A stretch of DNA of 34,102 bases from Candidatus Hydrogenedentota bacterium (GCA_016209895.1 JACQVH010000150.1:1-34102), one strand, 5' to 3'. Positions 9,501 through 17,720 are shown, numbered from the stretch's first letter. Program-made: numbers and translations. Notes: generated by a model not told the origin, from the sequence alone.

Positions 9501-9865
9501 GTCGGCGGATTGGCGAGGCGAAGGACGTGGCGCGTGAGATGCCCTTTCTGCTTCGAATCGGCGAAGTCTTGATCAGTGGAACGATTGATGTCCTCTTGGA
9601 TGACGGCACGATCGTAGACTATAAGAGCGGTCGCGGCAGTCCCGCGTCACACGCTCGTTACGAGACCCAGGTTCAACTTTACGCGGCCGCGGTGCGCCAA
9701 TTGCTTCGGAAAACTCCGCCCGCAGGATTGATCTACTACGTGGACCGTCATGAAGTGTGTGGCGTGGATATTACGGCAGATGGGTTGGACGCCGTGCTGG
9801 CCCGAGCGAGCGATGCCGTTGCCTGCCGGGCAAGTGGAAGGACCGACGTCGTTGCCGCACGTTGA
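6497..9865 (+). CDS. addA: ATP-dependent helicase/nuclease subunit A (AddA, UvrD family)
   Basis: A 1122-residue SF1A helicase fused to a RecB-type nuclease, the motor subunit of AddAB. Visible motifs in order: Q-motif region TPEQQAAI, Walker A AGAGAGKT with Lys28, motif Ia TFTDKASGEMKQRL, motif II LLIDEFQDTD, motif III VVGDAKQSIYGFR, motif IV LRKNFRSVPEM, motif V ILTVHKAKGLEF and motif VI LYVAMTRARDW. The C-terminal nuclease has GTIDVLLDDG, VDYKSG and YETQVQLYAAA, so the metal-binding Asp, Asp and Lys are present. The ATG at 6497 is chosen because AGGAGG lies just upstream (6488-6493) and the protein then starts at the helicase domain. It overlaps addB by 17 nt, so the subunits are probably made by coupled translation. 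The pair would resect DNA ends for RecA loading. Confidence 0.95.
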   Translation: MKPTPEQQAAIEAADEHLCVDAGAGAGKTGVLIERVLFLLEAREVPLERIVAITFTDKASGEMKQRLRKRFRERAPLDDPARMNLWRGLEQRIESARILTIHTFCAGILRENALWLGMDPDFRILPEEETLLLRKEIVRTTVHDLLEGGHPAAVRVATEYGVSAVARCISELLRHRGMVEQVLSVLPTQSAEKLLESWQTGRQIELTNFQRSGRLQQFRNELASFEGRCKKATDGREVLRIETISGLDRMIAASEMAELGFEIARIATLTVGSTRVSNWDSQETFVRLKAIQEDLKKELMELGRAGDVADAAMTAHATRLTCDFAAVYVAVADAFQESKFDRNGLDFDDLILKTLRILRENTEARDRIAKGISYLLIDEFQDTDSRQFELARLLSEAPGGPKLFVVGDAKQSIYGFRNAEVEVFGRARELARQVVPLRKNFRSVPEMLCFVDEFFGKSGLLTAVEPEYRPLVSDRASVTSGPIEFLIPNEEEKASLEEYRRKEAEMLARRLVQMCTGSDAVPVYDSERETTRLASFGDVGILFRSMSNVPIYERSLRRLDIPYTVEAGAGFYERQEVLDIRNLLTVLVDPWDEMALVGFLRSPMGGLSDESLIRLRVSGTLVRVFDSPGLLRGLDSVQSERLTRARELVAMLRARCEWPLPKLLRYMFQETGYEAVALSQFLGVQKASNVRKILDLAERFGAVSAPTLRAFTRFLDEVSAEEIREGEATLHAEASDVVKILTVHKAKGLEFPIVAIPDLGRTPRPRDGAPVLVHPELGMVARMVNDEGEWAEPDAYRRISRAQVRKDMEEEARILYVAMTRARDWLLLSGAPTDSDRNASWIHALNQHFKLTSRPDGNEITGAGWHAVVRRAVNKPGRLDTPAESVELPAPAVLLGRIAPARDVKFQRTTYAVTELLEIMVPSEPAIVPDRVSGESHHGRSLDPVRWGTLVHRMLERWDFRSPVRPLIKNLLRGEIDSFSCVEAMEQDLAAVADQFRLSAAGRRIGEAKDVAREMPFLLRIGEVLISGTIDVLLDDGTIVDYKSGRGSPASHARYETQVQLYAAAVRQLLRKTPPAGLIYYVDRHEVCGVDITADGLDAVLARASDAVACRASGRTDVVAAR

Positions 9866-10847
9866 TGGTGCATTTAGGAGGATTTGCGCCGCCATTTTTC
9901 TTGTATTCAGCTTGGTGTTGCCGATATTTCCCCTCCGCACGACGGCTTCGGGTGCCGTCCTGAATGAGGGTGTAATCGAGATCGAATACGACCCCGCGGA
10001 CGAAGCCATGGCCCGCGAAAGTATGAAGACGCTTCAGTCTGCGCTTCGGGAATTTTCGCAACGACTTCCGGCCGGCGAGCAGGCGATTCACGTAGTGATC
10101 TGCAATACCAGACCCGAATTCGCGCACATGGCCGGACCTTATGCGGTGCCGAACGTTACCGGCATCGCTCGACCGGACCTGGGTCTGATTGCCGTGAAGA
10201 GTCCGAATCTGCTCCCGCAGGGTGGCGACTATGAAGGCACGTTGCGTCACGAGTTGGTGCACGTGCTGCTGGTGCGGAACGTGAACGAAAAGAACCTCCC
10301 ACATTGGCTCAATGAAGGCATTACGATGGTGCTTTCGCGGGAACACCGCTGGTCGTCCAGCCTACGTGTGGCGCAAATGTATATGTACGGGAGCGTCATC
10401 GAGTATCGCGAACTCGAGTTCGTGTTTAACGAACCCGGAAACGAGATGGAGTTCGGCGATGCGTATGCTCAAAGCCTGTCCATGACGCGATACCTCCTTG
10501 ATCGTCTGGGCGAGAACCGGTTCTGGAGCATGCTCCGTACTCTCGAACACCAAAGCTTCGGGCAAGCGCTCGAACAGTTCACGGAGCTGACGCCGTACAA
10601 GTTCTGGGAGGCGTGGAAGAATTCGCTGTGGAAGGTTGCTCTTGTTTCGTCGCTTGTGTCAGGATTCTCTCTCTTCCAACTCATGGCGATACTGACGCTG
10701 ATGGCGTATCTTCGGAAGCGACGAAAAGGGAAAGAGATTCTGCAGGCATGGGAGGAGGAGCGCGGCACGGGCAGTACGTCGCCCGAGTCGTATGAGGAAC
10801 CGACCGAGTGGGAAGACTGGTATGACGACGATGAGGAACGGTGGTAG
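9852..10847 (+). CDS. Exported, membrane-anchored gluzincin peptidase (peptidase MA-like)
   Basis: A zinc metallopeptidase-like protein of about 331 residues. HELVH at residues 133-137 supplies two zinc His and the catalytic Glu, and HWLNEG about 20 residues later supplies the third ligand (Glu), the gluzincin pattern of the peptidase MA group. The N-terminus has Arg-Arg and a long hydrophobic run (ICAAIFLVFSLVLPIF) ending near TASG, a signal peptide. A second hydrophobic segment at about 262-290 is followed by KRRKGK, so the catalytic domain is probably outside and the acidic tail (EDWYDDDEE) inside. The start is uncertain: the TTG at 9852 has GGAAGGA nine bases upstream and gives the best signal peptide, while ATG at 9813 or 9750 would overlap addA more deeply. 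It ends the XPB-addB-addA transcript, though its role there is not obvious. Confidence 0.82.
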   Translation: MPHVDGAFRRICAAIFLVFSLVLPIFPLRTTASGAVLNEGVIEIEYDPADEAMARESMKTLQSALREFSQRLPAGEQAIHVVICNTRPEFAHMAGPYAVPNVTGIARPDLGLIAVKSPNLLPQGGDYEGTLRHELVHVLLVRNVNEKNLPHWLNEGITMVLSREHRWSSSLRVAQMYMYGSVIEYRELEFVFNEPGNEMEFGDAYAQSLSMTRYLLDRLGENRFWSMLRTLEHQSFGQALEQFTELTPYKFWEAWKNSLWKVALVSSLVSGFSLFQLMAILTLMAYLRKRRKGKEILQAWEEERGTGSTSPESYEEPTEWEDWYDDDEERW

Positions 10848-10851
10848 TTTT

Positions 10852-10893
10852 CGATTTCGGATCGTGGATTGCGGATTTCGGATTGCGGAATGT
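10852..10893. repeat. Degenerate heptanucleotide tandem repeat, GGATTNC type
   Basis: Six consecutive 7-nt units immediately after the peptidase stop codon: CGATTTC, GGATCGT, GGATTGC, GGATTTC, GGATTGC, GGAATGT. The unit length is constant. Further on, 10948-10961 and 10962-10975 form a weaker 14-nt repeat (GGGATGAACAGTAG against GGAATGAGCGGTAA) that includes the start codon of the next gene. Confidence 0.75.
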
Positions 10894-10964
10894 GCCTGAG
10901 GTGGACACGTGCGGAATGGATTTCCGGCGGATCGGGAAACAATGAAGGGGATGAACAGTAGGGA

Positions 10965-11948
10965 ATGAGCGGTAATCCGGTACGGGTCGCGATAGTCGGC
11001 GCGCGCGGCATTGGGAAGCACCACGCCAAGTGGTGGGCGTTGGAAGGGGCCGACGTATGCGCGATTGTCGGGACGTCGGAGGCGAGTATGAATACGACGC
11101 GCGCGGCTCTCCGGGAACTGTTCCCGTTTGATGGCGCGAGTTTCACCGATATGGCGAAGATGTTGGAGGTGACCGATCCCGATATCGTAGACGTATGCTC
11201 GCCGCCCCCGTGCCACGCGGGCCACGTGCGGGCGGCGTTGGAAGCTGGAGCAGACGTACTGTGCGAAAAACCGTTCGTATACGATCCCCAGTTGTCACAC
11301 GAGGTGCTTCTGACCCAGGCGCGGGAATTAGCCGAGTTGGCGGTGTCGCGCCTCTGCCACTTAGGGATGTGCGCGCAATACGCCGCAGGTGGGCAGATGT
11401 TTTGCAGAATCTGGAAGGACCATTTCGCCAATAAACCAATTACGAAGTATTGTGGCCACCTGGCCTCGCCTGCCAAGGGCCGCGCCCCGGACCCGGAACG
11501 CGTGTGGGTGGACTTATCCCCGCACCCCCTCAGTGTACTACGTGTCTTGGCACCCGAAGGGCGGATACGGTGGGAGTCGGTCACGGTCGAGTTCGAAGGG
11601 TATCGCGCGGTCGCTTGGTTTTATGTCGAGCGTCCCGGCGAGGTGCCTCTCGAATGCGAAATTATTGCTGAAAATACGACGGAGCCGCCCCAAAATATTC
11701 GCAAATTCGGGTTCAATGACGAAGTATTTACGGTAGAAGGCGAGACAGACGATCGGGGGGTGTATCGCGCCCGTATCGAGACTTCACTGGGCAATTCGAT
11801 TGAACGAGACATGATGCACTGGATCATACATAGATTCAAGAAGAAAGCGCCGCTGGTGGGATCGGCAGAGGCTCGAATCAATTTGGAATGGATGCTGCGC
11901 TTCCTTCAGATAGCACGTACCGGGACCCGGGCAGGTAGCGGCAGTTGA
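10965..11948 (+). CDS. Gfo/Idh/MocA family oxidoreductase
   Basis: A 327-residue NAD(P)-dependent dehydrogenase-like protein. The N-terminal Rossmann fold is clear: VRVAIVGARGIGKHHAKWW at residues 6-24, then DIVDVCSPPPCHAGHVRAAL and the family signature CEKPF (EKP). The C-terminal part is the mixed sheet domain that shapes the sugar or cyclitol site. Members oxidise or reduce sugars, inositols or amino-sugar derivatives; the substrate cannot be read here. The region after EKPF is atypical, without the expected catalytic Lys-His helix being obvious to me. The ATG is preceded by AGTAGGGA, a moderate ribosome site. The gene sits 117 nt after the peptidase and only three bases before glgX, so it is probably co-transcribed with the debranching enzyme. 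Confidence 0.85.
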   Translation: MSGNPVRVAIVGARGIGKHHAKWWALEGADVCAIVGTSEASMNTTRAALRELFPFDGASFTDMAKMLEVTDPDIVDVCSPPPCHAGHVRAALEAGADVLCEKPFVYDPQLSHEVLLTQARELAELAVSRLCHLGMCAQYAAGGQMFCRIWKDHFANKPITKYCGHLASPAKGRAPDPERVWVDLSPHPLSVLRVLAPEGRIRWESVTVEFEGYRAVAWFYVERPGEVPLECEIIAENTTEPPQNIRKFGFNDEVFTVEGETDDRGVYRARIETSLGNSIERDMMHWIIHRFKKKAPLVGSAEARINLEWMLRFLQIARTGTRAGSGS

Positions 11949-11951
11949 TGT

Positions 11952-14009
11952 ATGCCGGCGCTTGACGTTTCGCAACTGACGTTATTGCCGGGGCGACCGT
12001 TTCCACCGGGGACTGTGGTGCGGGATGCGGGCATTCGGTTTGCCTTGGTGAGCCGACACGCGCGAAAAGTCTGGTTATCCTTGTTCAATGCGCCGGAGGA
12101 CGAATACCCGGCCGTCGAGTACGCGTTTGATCCGCGGCAGCATCGGTTCGGGGACGTCTGGAGCGTATTTGTGACCGGCTTGCGTCCCGGTGCGCTGTAC
12201 ATGTTTCGATGCGACGGCCCGCGGGAGCCAGAGAAAGGCCATCGCTTCGATCCGAACCGCTACTTATTTGATCCGTGCGCCAAAGCCATTGTAGGCGATC
12301 TCGACGCACAGCGGGCCAAGTGCATGGTGGTGCATGAGACTCTGAATTGGTTTGACGACGAACGTCCATGTGTGCCCATTTCCGAAACCGTGATTTACGA
12401 AGCACACTTGCGCGGTTTCACGGCGCACACGTCTTCCGGGGTTTCCCAACCGGGCACGTATCGCGCGCTCATCGAGAAGATACCGTATTTGAAAGAATTC
12501 GGCGTTACGTCGGTTGAACTTCTTCCGTTGCAGGAATGCGGTGAGGTCACGCTCAAAAGACGCAACCCGGAGACGAATCAGCCCCTGCACAATTATTGGG
12601 GCTACCATCCGTTGGCGTGGTTCGCCCCGTCGGCGCGGTTCGTTAGCGACCAGACACCCGGCGCGCAGATCGAAGAGTTTCGCGAGATGGTGGTGGCGTT
12701 GCATCGCGCCGGAATGGAATTGATTCTGGACGTGGTATTCAATCATACGGTGGAGGGCAATGAGCGCGGTCCGGCGCTAAGCTTCCGGGGCATTGACAAC
12801 TCGCTCTATTACCTCTTGGACCCCAAGGGGGGCTACCGGGACTTTTCCGGATGCGGCAATACCGTGTGTTGCGGTCATCCCGTGGTGGCGGACCTTATCG
12901 TGGACTGTCTCCGGTACTGGGTGAACACATTTCACGTGGACGGTTTTCGTGTTGACCTTGCGTCCGTACTTTCGCGTGACCGGAAAGGCCATCTGATCTC
13001 GAACGCGCCGTTGATCGAACGCATCACGGAAGACCCGCTCATGCGCGGTGTTAAGCTCATCGCGGAGGCTTGGGACGTGGGCGGCGGATATCAGGTCGGC
13101 TCCTTTGGCGGCGAGCGCTGGGCGGAATGGAACGATCGGTACCGCGACGACGTGCGCAAGTTTTGGCGGGGCGACGCCGGCGCGAAATCCGCCTTTGCCC
13201 TCCGAATTACCGGCAGTCCCGACCTGTACCAGTGGGGTGGGCGTGGTCCCGCGAACACAATCAATCTCATCGCGTGCCACGACGGATTTACGTTGCGTGA
13301 TTTGGTTTCGTACAACGAAAAGCACAATGAAGCGAACGGCGAGGAGAATCGCGACGGGCTAAATGAGAACTACAGTTGGAATTGCGGCGTCGAGGGAGAG
13401 ACCAAGGATCGAACCGTCCTGTCACTGCGACTCCGAATGCAGAAAAACTATCTAACCACTCTTTTCTTGTCGCTGGGGGTGCCGATGCTACTGGGCGGAG
13501 ACGAGTTTGGTCGCACGCAACGCGGCAACAACAATGCATACTGCCAGGACAACGAAATCTCCTGGTTCGATTGGACGCTCCTGGAAACGAACCGCGACCT
13601 GCACCGATTTTGTCAGGAAGTCATCTGTTTTCGAAAGGCGAATCCGGTATTCGCCCGTATGACGTATTTCACTGGTCAGCCTACCGAGGCGGGAAAGAAA
13701 CCTGACCTGTTGTGGTTCGACGCCGCAGGCGCTTCCCAAACCTGGCTGGCGTCGGACCTCGCGTTGGCGTGCTGGATCAACGGCAGCGAAAATAACGGCG
13801 TGGCGCTGTATCTGCTCTTCAATCCAATGATGACGCCACTGCGATTCATGATTCCACCGGATACTTGGCGCGTGCGAATCAACACCAGCCTGAACGCGCC
13901 TCGTGACATTCCGCCGCTGGACCAATGTACGGTCGTGATTCAGGACACGCCGCTGTCTCTCGCCGCGAAGTCCATGATGGTGCTTTCGAGCGTGAGCACC
14001 AAGGGGTAA
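11952..14009 (+). CDS. glgX: Glycogen debranching enzyme, GlgX/isoamylase type (GH13)
   Basis: A 685-residue GH13 enzyme that hydrolyses alpha-1,6 branches of glycogen or limit dextrins in the cytoplasm. An N-terminal CBM48-like domain (about 10-100: PGRPFPPGTVV ... WSVFVTGLRPG) precedes the (beta/alpha)8 barrel. Conserved regions are readable: LDVVFNHT, GFRVDLAS with nucleophile Asp335, LIAEAWD with acid/base Glu372 and ACHDGFTL with Asp444. Their spacing closely matches that of E. coli GlgX (from memory 336/371/443). VPMLLGGDEFGRTQRGNNNAYCQDN is the usual isoamylase-type stretch after the barrel. The length agrees with the family (about 650-720). Translation starts three bases after the oxidoreductase stop. 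No glycogen synthase or phosphorylase is in the window, so GlgX is not confirmed against TreX/isoamylase roles. Confidence 0.93.
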   Translation: MPALDVSQLTLLPGRPFPPGTVVRDAGIRFALVSRHARKVWLSLFNAPEDEYPAVEYAFDPRQHRFGDVWSVFVTGLRPGALYMFRCDGPREPEKGHRFDPNRYLFDPCAKAIVGDLDAQRAKCMVVHETLNWFDDERPCVPISETVIYEAHLRGFTAHTSSGVSQPGTYRALIEKIPYLKEFGVTSVELLPLQECGEVTLKRRNPETNQPLHNYWGYHPLAWFAPSARFVSDQTPGAQIEEFREMVVALHRAGMELILDVVFNHTVEGNERGPALSFRGIDNSLYYLLDPKGGYRDFSGCGNTVCCGHPVVADLIVDCLRYWVNTFHVDGFRVDLASVLSRDRKGHLISNAPLIERITEDPLMRGVKLIAEAWDVGGGYQVGSFGGERWAEWNDRYRDDVRKFWRGDAGAKSAFALRITGSPDLYQWGGRGPANTINLIACHDGFTLRDLVSYNEKHNEANGEENRDGLNENYSWNCGVEGETKDRTVLSLRLRMQKNYLTTLFLSLGVPMLLGGDEFGRTQRGNNNAYCQDNEISWFDWTLLETNRDLHRFCQEVICFRKANPVFARMTYFTGQPTEAGKKPDLLWFDAAGASQTWLASDLALACWINGSENNGVALYLLFNPMMTPLRFMIPPDTWRVRINTSLNAPRDIPPLDQCTVVIQDTPLSLAAKSMMVLSSVSTKG

Positions 14010-14040
14010 GGACCAAAAGGACACAAGGGACTAAAACGAC
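14008..14040. repeat. Short degenerate AAGGAC repeat between convergent genes
   Basis: Four units of 8-9 nt run through the glgX stop codon: AAGGACCA, AAAGGACAC, AAGGGACT, AAAACGAC. Period and similarity are weaker than in the true heptamer blocks. The gap shows no hairpin with a T-run, so neither flanking gene has an obvious intrinsic terminator. Confidence 0.5.
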
Positions 14041-14050
14041 GCCGCTCGAC

Positions 14051-16864
14051 CTAGGCAGGGATGACTTTGAACGTTCCGATCTTCTTGCGGCCCAGGCGGA
14101 ATCGCACGGATTTGCCAGTGGTTGATAGCTTCTTCTTCCCGATTTCTTCCAAGGTTACATCTTCGGCGTGTTTGATCTTCCGGGCGAATGTTAACCGTCC
14201 CTGTCTAGCGCTATCGGTCGGATTGAATACCCGCACGACAATCCCTTCGCCGTCTTCGGAGCGCTTTATAGCACTCACGGCGAGATTGTCGCCCTCGAGA
14301 TTCATGAACCCATGGCGCTGAGGCAGGTCGCCCTTATGGACACCCGTCTGCGCCGGCTCCAGCGGTACACAGAGACGCTCGACCTGTTCGTAGACGCAGC
14401 CGGTATCCCAACGTCCCTTGTGCGGGTAAATCCAGTAGCGGAACTCGTGTTCGCCCGGACATTGGGAGAGTTTCATTTCGGGGTGTACGTCCCAACGTTT
14501 GCTCACGGTAGTGAGCGCGAGCTCATAGGCGCGTAGCAGCGTGATGCAAATAGAGCCGCTGTAATCTTGGGTAACTTCATATTCGCGCAAGCCGTCCGTA
14601 ATGATCGCGAGTCCAAACTTCCCGTCGCTCACGTCTACGAACCGTTGCATGGGAAACGTGACGCCCTGGCTGCCGAACCACGGGCTCTTCGGGCCGAAAG
14701 TGATCTCCCGTTCTACCACGTCAAACGCGCTTTCCACGTGGCATTCTTTTGTGTTGAACCGAGTCGGGAACTTCACGCGCAGCCGATGGCAGTCGGCGGT
14801 ATTGTTGAATCGTGTTACTACTTCCACGGCAGGCGAGCCTTTTCGGAGCGTAAAGAACGACGTGATAAGAAGGTCTCTGGTCTCTTCGGTGCGCCGCGCT
14901 GCGTTTCCCACGCCATCCCGCCGCTGCCAGGAATCCCCACCGTTCTCGTCCAGACCCGCTGGAATCTTCATGTGATAATCCACACGGTATCGGGCGAGCA
15001 ACGGGCCATTCTCTTCAAGCGAAACCGACGCCGGAAAGCCGACATTCCAGATGACACGATCATGGGCGGGCGTGACATGCATCCAGGCCATCCCCGCCTC
15101 GCCGCTGTCCTCGAATTCGTTTAGTCCGAAGAACGAGTGGTTCGAAAGCTTACGGTGGACATTGAGCGTACCGGTAGGACCAATACCAATTTGTAGGTAC
15201 TCATTTTCCATCATGGCTTCTTGTTCAGCCAGATGGTTCGACGGAAACCGGACCAAGCTTCCGGTGGCAAACTTACCTGCCCGGTCCACCGCGTACGTCG
15301 CATACCCGAGTGGGGGCACGTCCTTGGCTTCCATGTGCACGGTTGCGCGTTCGCATTTCATCATGGCGGGAGCGTCCCAGGCGTGATTTACGATGGCGTG
15401 GTGTGGCTTGCGCGATACGACTTGGACGGGAACGATCTTCTTGGTCGTCGCTTCCCGGAGTTGAAACTCGCGGGTCGCGCTGGTTAATGGAATATCGAGA
15501 ACTGCGGTGACGACCTCGGAACGCGGGTGTGGGGAGGCGTTGAACACGGTGACGAGCACGTCGTCCGGCTTCGCGTTCGCGTTGTTGATTCGTCTCTGGA
15601 TATGTTCGAGGCTGCGGCGTTTGATTCCGGCCGAGATATTGAGCACCTGACGTAGCCGATACATCATGTCCTGCTCGATGTCATCCACGCCGCTGCCGGC
15701 GATGCTGTCGTGGGCGTGACATTGCAACAGGGTCTTCCACGCCATGTCCATCAGGGATTGTGGATACTCCGCACCAAGCTGCCAGGCGCAGACGGCAAAC
15801 GGTTCAGTCCAGCGCTGGAGGTCCATTTCCGCCAGCGCATTGAGCCGTTTCATCCGCGTGCGGCTCGACAGCACGTCGCTGTACAAATGCATGATCAGTG
15901 GCATCGGCTTGGGAACACGGCGCTCGCCTTTCAGCGTGGTCAAGTTCTTGGCGGATTTCTTTACCTTCTCCATGTAATCCGGCAAGGTGCTATGGAAGAT
16001 TCGGTCCGCGCCGAAGTGCTTTTGCGCTTCTTCTAGAATATTGAGCTCGAGTTCATCGGCGACGCTGCTGTCGTGGCCCATCATGAAGGCCAGGTATGGG
16101 GTCGTAGCGACCTTCGCTTCCATCTCGTGGAGCGCCCGAACACGTTCCGCCACGATCGCACGGTCGAAGCCGCATTTCGGGTCGAGCAGAAGGTGATGTT
16201 CCGGTGCGTGCGCCTCGCTGCACAGGTGGAACGGGCACCCGCCGTTCCGCCAGTCGTACATCCGGTCATCGGGGGCCTCGCCGAATTTCACGTAGCGGTA
16301 GACGTGGTAGTAGTAGTTGTACCGAGCAAAGGAGCTCATCTGCGAACCCAGCACGCGGCTGCCGTCGGCCCCCTCGAAGATGAATTCATTGGCGACGTCG
16401 TCGTGAGACACACCATGATAGAAGAGCATCGTGTCAATGCCGAAGCCTTGGTAGATTTGCGGCATCTGCGAGTTCTGGCCATAAGAAAATGGGGTGTGGC
16501 CGACCTTCATCACGCCACCGAACTCGCGACCCACCTTGTGGCCGTAGAGCAGGTTTCGGACCAGCGACTCGCCGCCAATACAGAAGCATTCCGGCGCGGT
16601 GTACCACGGTCCAATAAACAGCCGCCCCGTCTTGACGAGCGCGATAATGCGCTCCCGATTTTCGGGTCGTACCTCGAGATAGTCCTCGATCGGTACGGTC
16701 TGGGAATCCAGCAGAAAGGCTCGGTATTCGGGCCGCTTGTCCAGGATATTCAGCAATGAATCGAAGAATTCCATCAACATCAAGCGCGTTTCCTGGAAGT
16801 TGCACAGCCATTCGCGGTCCCAGTGCGTGTTCGAAATTACATGCATTTCGTGCTTATCAGACAT
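14051..16864 (-). CDS. GH38 alpha-mannosidase-like protein with atypical active site
   Basis: A 937-residue protein of glycoside hydrolase family 38 (alpha-mannosidases, mannosylglycerate hydrolases). Zinc ligands His14 and Asp16 (NTHWDREW) and the His383/His385 motif (CHAHDSIAG) are present, and GPWY and GGESLVRNLLYG match the family. The loop that normally reads PDSFGxxxQ(L/M)PQI, where Asp is nucleophile and third zinc ligand, reads PFSYGQNSQMPQI, with Phe126 in the Asp place. Either this is a subfamily with another nucleophile, or the activity differs. The C-terminal beta domains are complete. Start: ATG 16864 has GAGGA about nine bases upstream; an in-frame ATG at 16891 has none. No signal peptide, so cytoplasmic. 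It lies 40 nt after the PspC-domain gene. Confidence 0.88.
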   Translation of the reverse strand: MSDKHEMHVISNTHWDREWLCNFQETRLMLMEFFDSLLNILDKRPEYRAFLLDSQTVPIEDYLEVRPENRERIIALVKTGRLFIGPWYTAPECFCIGGESLVRNLLYGHKVGREFGGVMKVGHTPFSYGQNSQMPQIYQGFGIDTMLFYHGVSHDDVANEFIFEGADGSRVLGSQMSSFARYNYYYHVYRYVKFGEAPDDRMYDWRNGGCPFHLCSEAHAPEHHLLLDPKCGFDRAIVAERVRALHEMEAKVATTPYLAFMMGHDSSVADELELNILEEAQKHFGADRIFHSTLPDYMEKVKKSAKNLTTLKGERRVPKPMPLIMHLYSDVLSSRTRMKRLNALAEMDLQRWTEPFAVCAWQLGAEYPQSLMDMAWKTLLQCHAHDSIAGSGVDDIEQDMMYRLRQVLNISAGIKRRSLEHIQRRINNANAKPDDVLVTVFNASPHPRSEVVTAVLDIPLTSATREFQLREATTKKIVPVQVVSRKPHHAIVNHAWDAPAMMKCERATVHMEAKDVPPLGYATYAVDRAGKFATGSLVRFPSNHLAEQEAMMENEYLQIGIGPTGTLNVHRKLSNHSFFGLNEFEDSGEAGMAWMHVTPAHDRVIWNVGFPASVSLEENGPLLARYRVDYHMKIPAGLDENGGDSWQRRDGVGNAARRTEETRDLLITSFFTLRKGSPAVEVVTRFNNTADCHRLRVKFPTRFNTKECHVESAFDVVEREITFGPKSPWFGSQGVTFPMQRFVDVSDGKFGLAIITDGLREYEVTQDYSGSICITLLRAYELALTTVSKRWDVHPEMKLSQCPGEHEFRYWIYPHKGRWDTGCVYEQVERLCVPLEPAQTGVHKGDLPQRHGFMNLEGDNLAVSAIKRSEDGEGIVVRVFNPTDSARQGRLTFARKIKHAEDVTLEEIGKKKLSTTGKSVRFRLGRKKIGTFKVIPA

Positions 16865-16904
16865 CGAGCGCGTCCTCTTTTTCCGATGCATTCCTTTAAT
16901 CCCC

Positions 16905-17720
16905 CTATGGTAGAGCGAGACCTTTTACCACGTTCAGGATGATCCCGACCAGCAGACAGGCGATCCCCAGGCAAATCACAATAGCGTAGATAGCAACCAA
17001 TGCCTGCACGACTTTCTTAAGTGTGGCATCCCAGTCGTTGGCCATGGGCAGGCCGCCCAAGATGGACAAGGGTATGATTACCACGAGGAGCCAGGTAAAG
17101 ATGCTCGCCCCGTCTTCACGCAGCCACGTCCACTCGCCGAGTGTACTGCCGCCCGGCGCCAGAAAACGCAGATATGCGTACATAGCCCCTTTGATCAGGA
17201 TGACAGAGAACACGAACAAGAAGATAGTGATTGCCACGGGAACAAGCACTGTTTGAAGAAGTTTCCCCACCTGAATACGCGGCGCGTCCGGGTTAGGAAT
17301 CGCAAAGTACAGAATGAAATAGCCTAAGAGATAGAGCCCGAGCGCGAACGGCCCCGTGATTCCCAAAATCAGGGCGAATGCGCGGACGACCGCCGGTTCC
17401 ACCTCGAGCACGCGCGCCAATCCGGCACAGACGCCCAGCCAGCGTACGTCCTGGGTGGGAAGGCCGGCGCGGCGTGGTGCCTGCCGTTGTGCGACCAATT
17501 GTTTCGCGAGCCGGGCGGGGTCGCCGTACTTGGCGAGAACCGCTTCAAGATCCACATCTTGAACGGGCTGCCGCGGAAGGCCGCTAAGGGAGGTCACGAT
17601 GCGTTGGCGAAGTGCAGCTAAGGCTTGTTCGCGCGCCTTGTCCGACAGCTCCGCGAGAAACTGGTTGACGTCGCGCAGATATCGCGCGATGCGCCGCTCT
17701 TGTTTCTCCGTTAGCCGCAT
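16905..17720 (-). CDS. PspC-domain multi-pass membrane protein
   Basis: A 271-residue membrane protein. Residues 1-95 are soluble and helical (LTEKQERRIARYLRDVNQFLAEL ending KYGDPARLAKQLV) and resemble the HAAS/DUF1700 type of N-terminal domain. Next comes a PspC domain: VRWLGVCAGLARVLEVEPAVVRAFALILG followed by a hydrophobic run (GPFALGLYLLGYFILYFAIPN). Three further hydrophobic segments follow (about VPVAITIFLFVFSVILI, IFTWLLVVIIPLSILG and ALVAIYAIVICLGIACLLVGIIL). PspC proteins act in envelope-stress signalling, but no other psp gene is near. The ATG at 17720 with GGGGAG just upstream is chosen; the frame extends 34 codons further without support. A TATACT box (17744-17749) lies a short way upstream. 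It is probably co-transcribed with the downstream GH38 gene. Confidence 0.8.
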   Translation of the reverse strand: MRLTEKQERRIARYLRDVNQFLAELSDKAREQALAALRQRIVTSLSGLPRQPVQDVDLEAVLAKYGDPARLAKQLVAQRQAPRRAGLPTQDVRWLGVCAGLARVLEVEPAVVRAFALILGITGPFALGLYLLGYFILYFAIPNPDAPRIQVGKLLQTVLVPVAITIFLFVFSVILIKGAMYAYLRFLAPGGSTLGEWTWLREDGASIFTWLLVVIIPLSILGGLPMANDWDATLKKVVQALVAIYAIVICLGIACLLVGIILNVVKGLALP

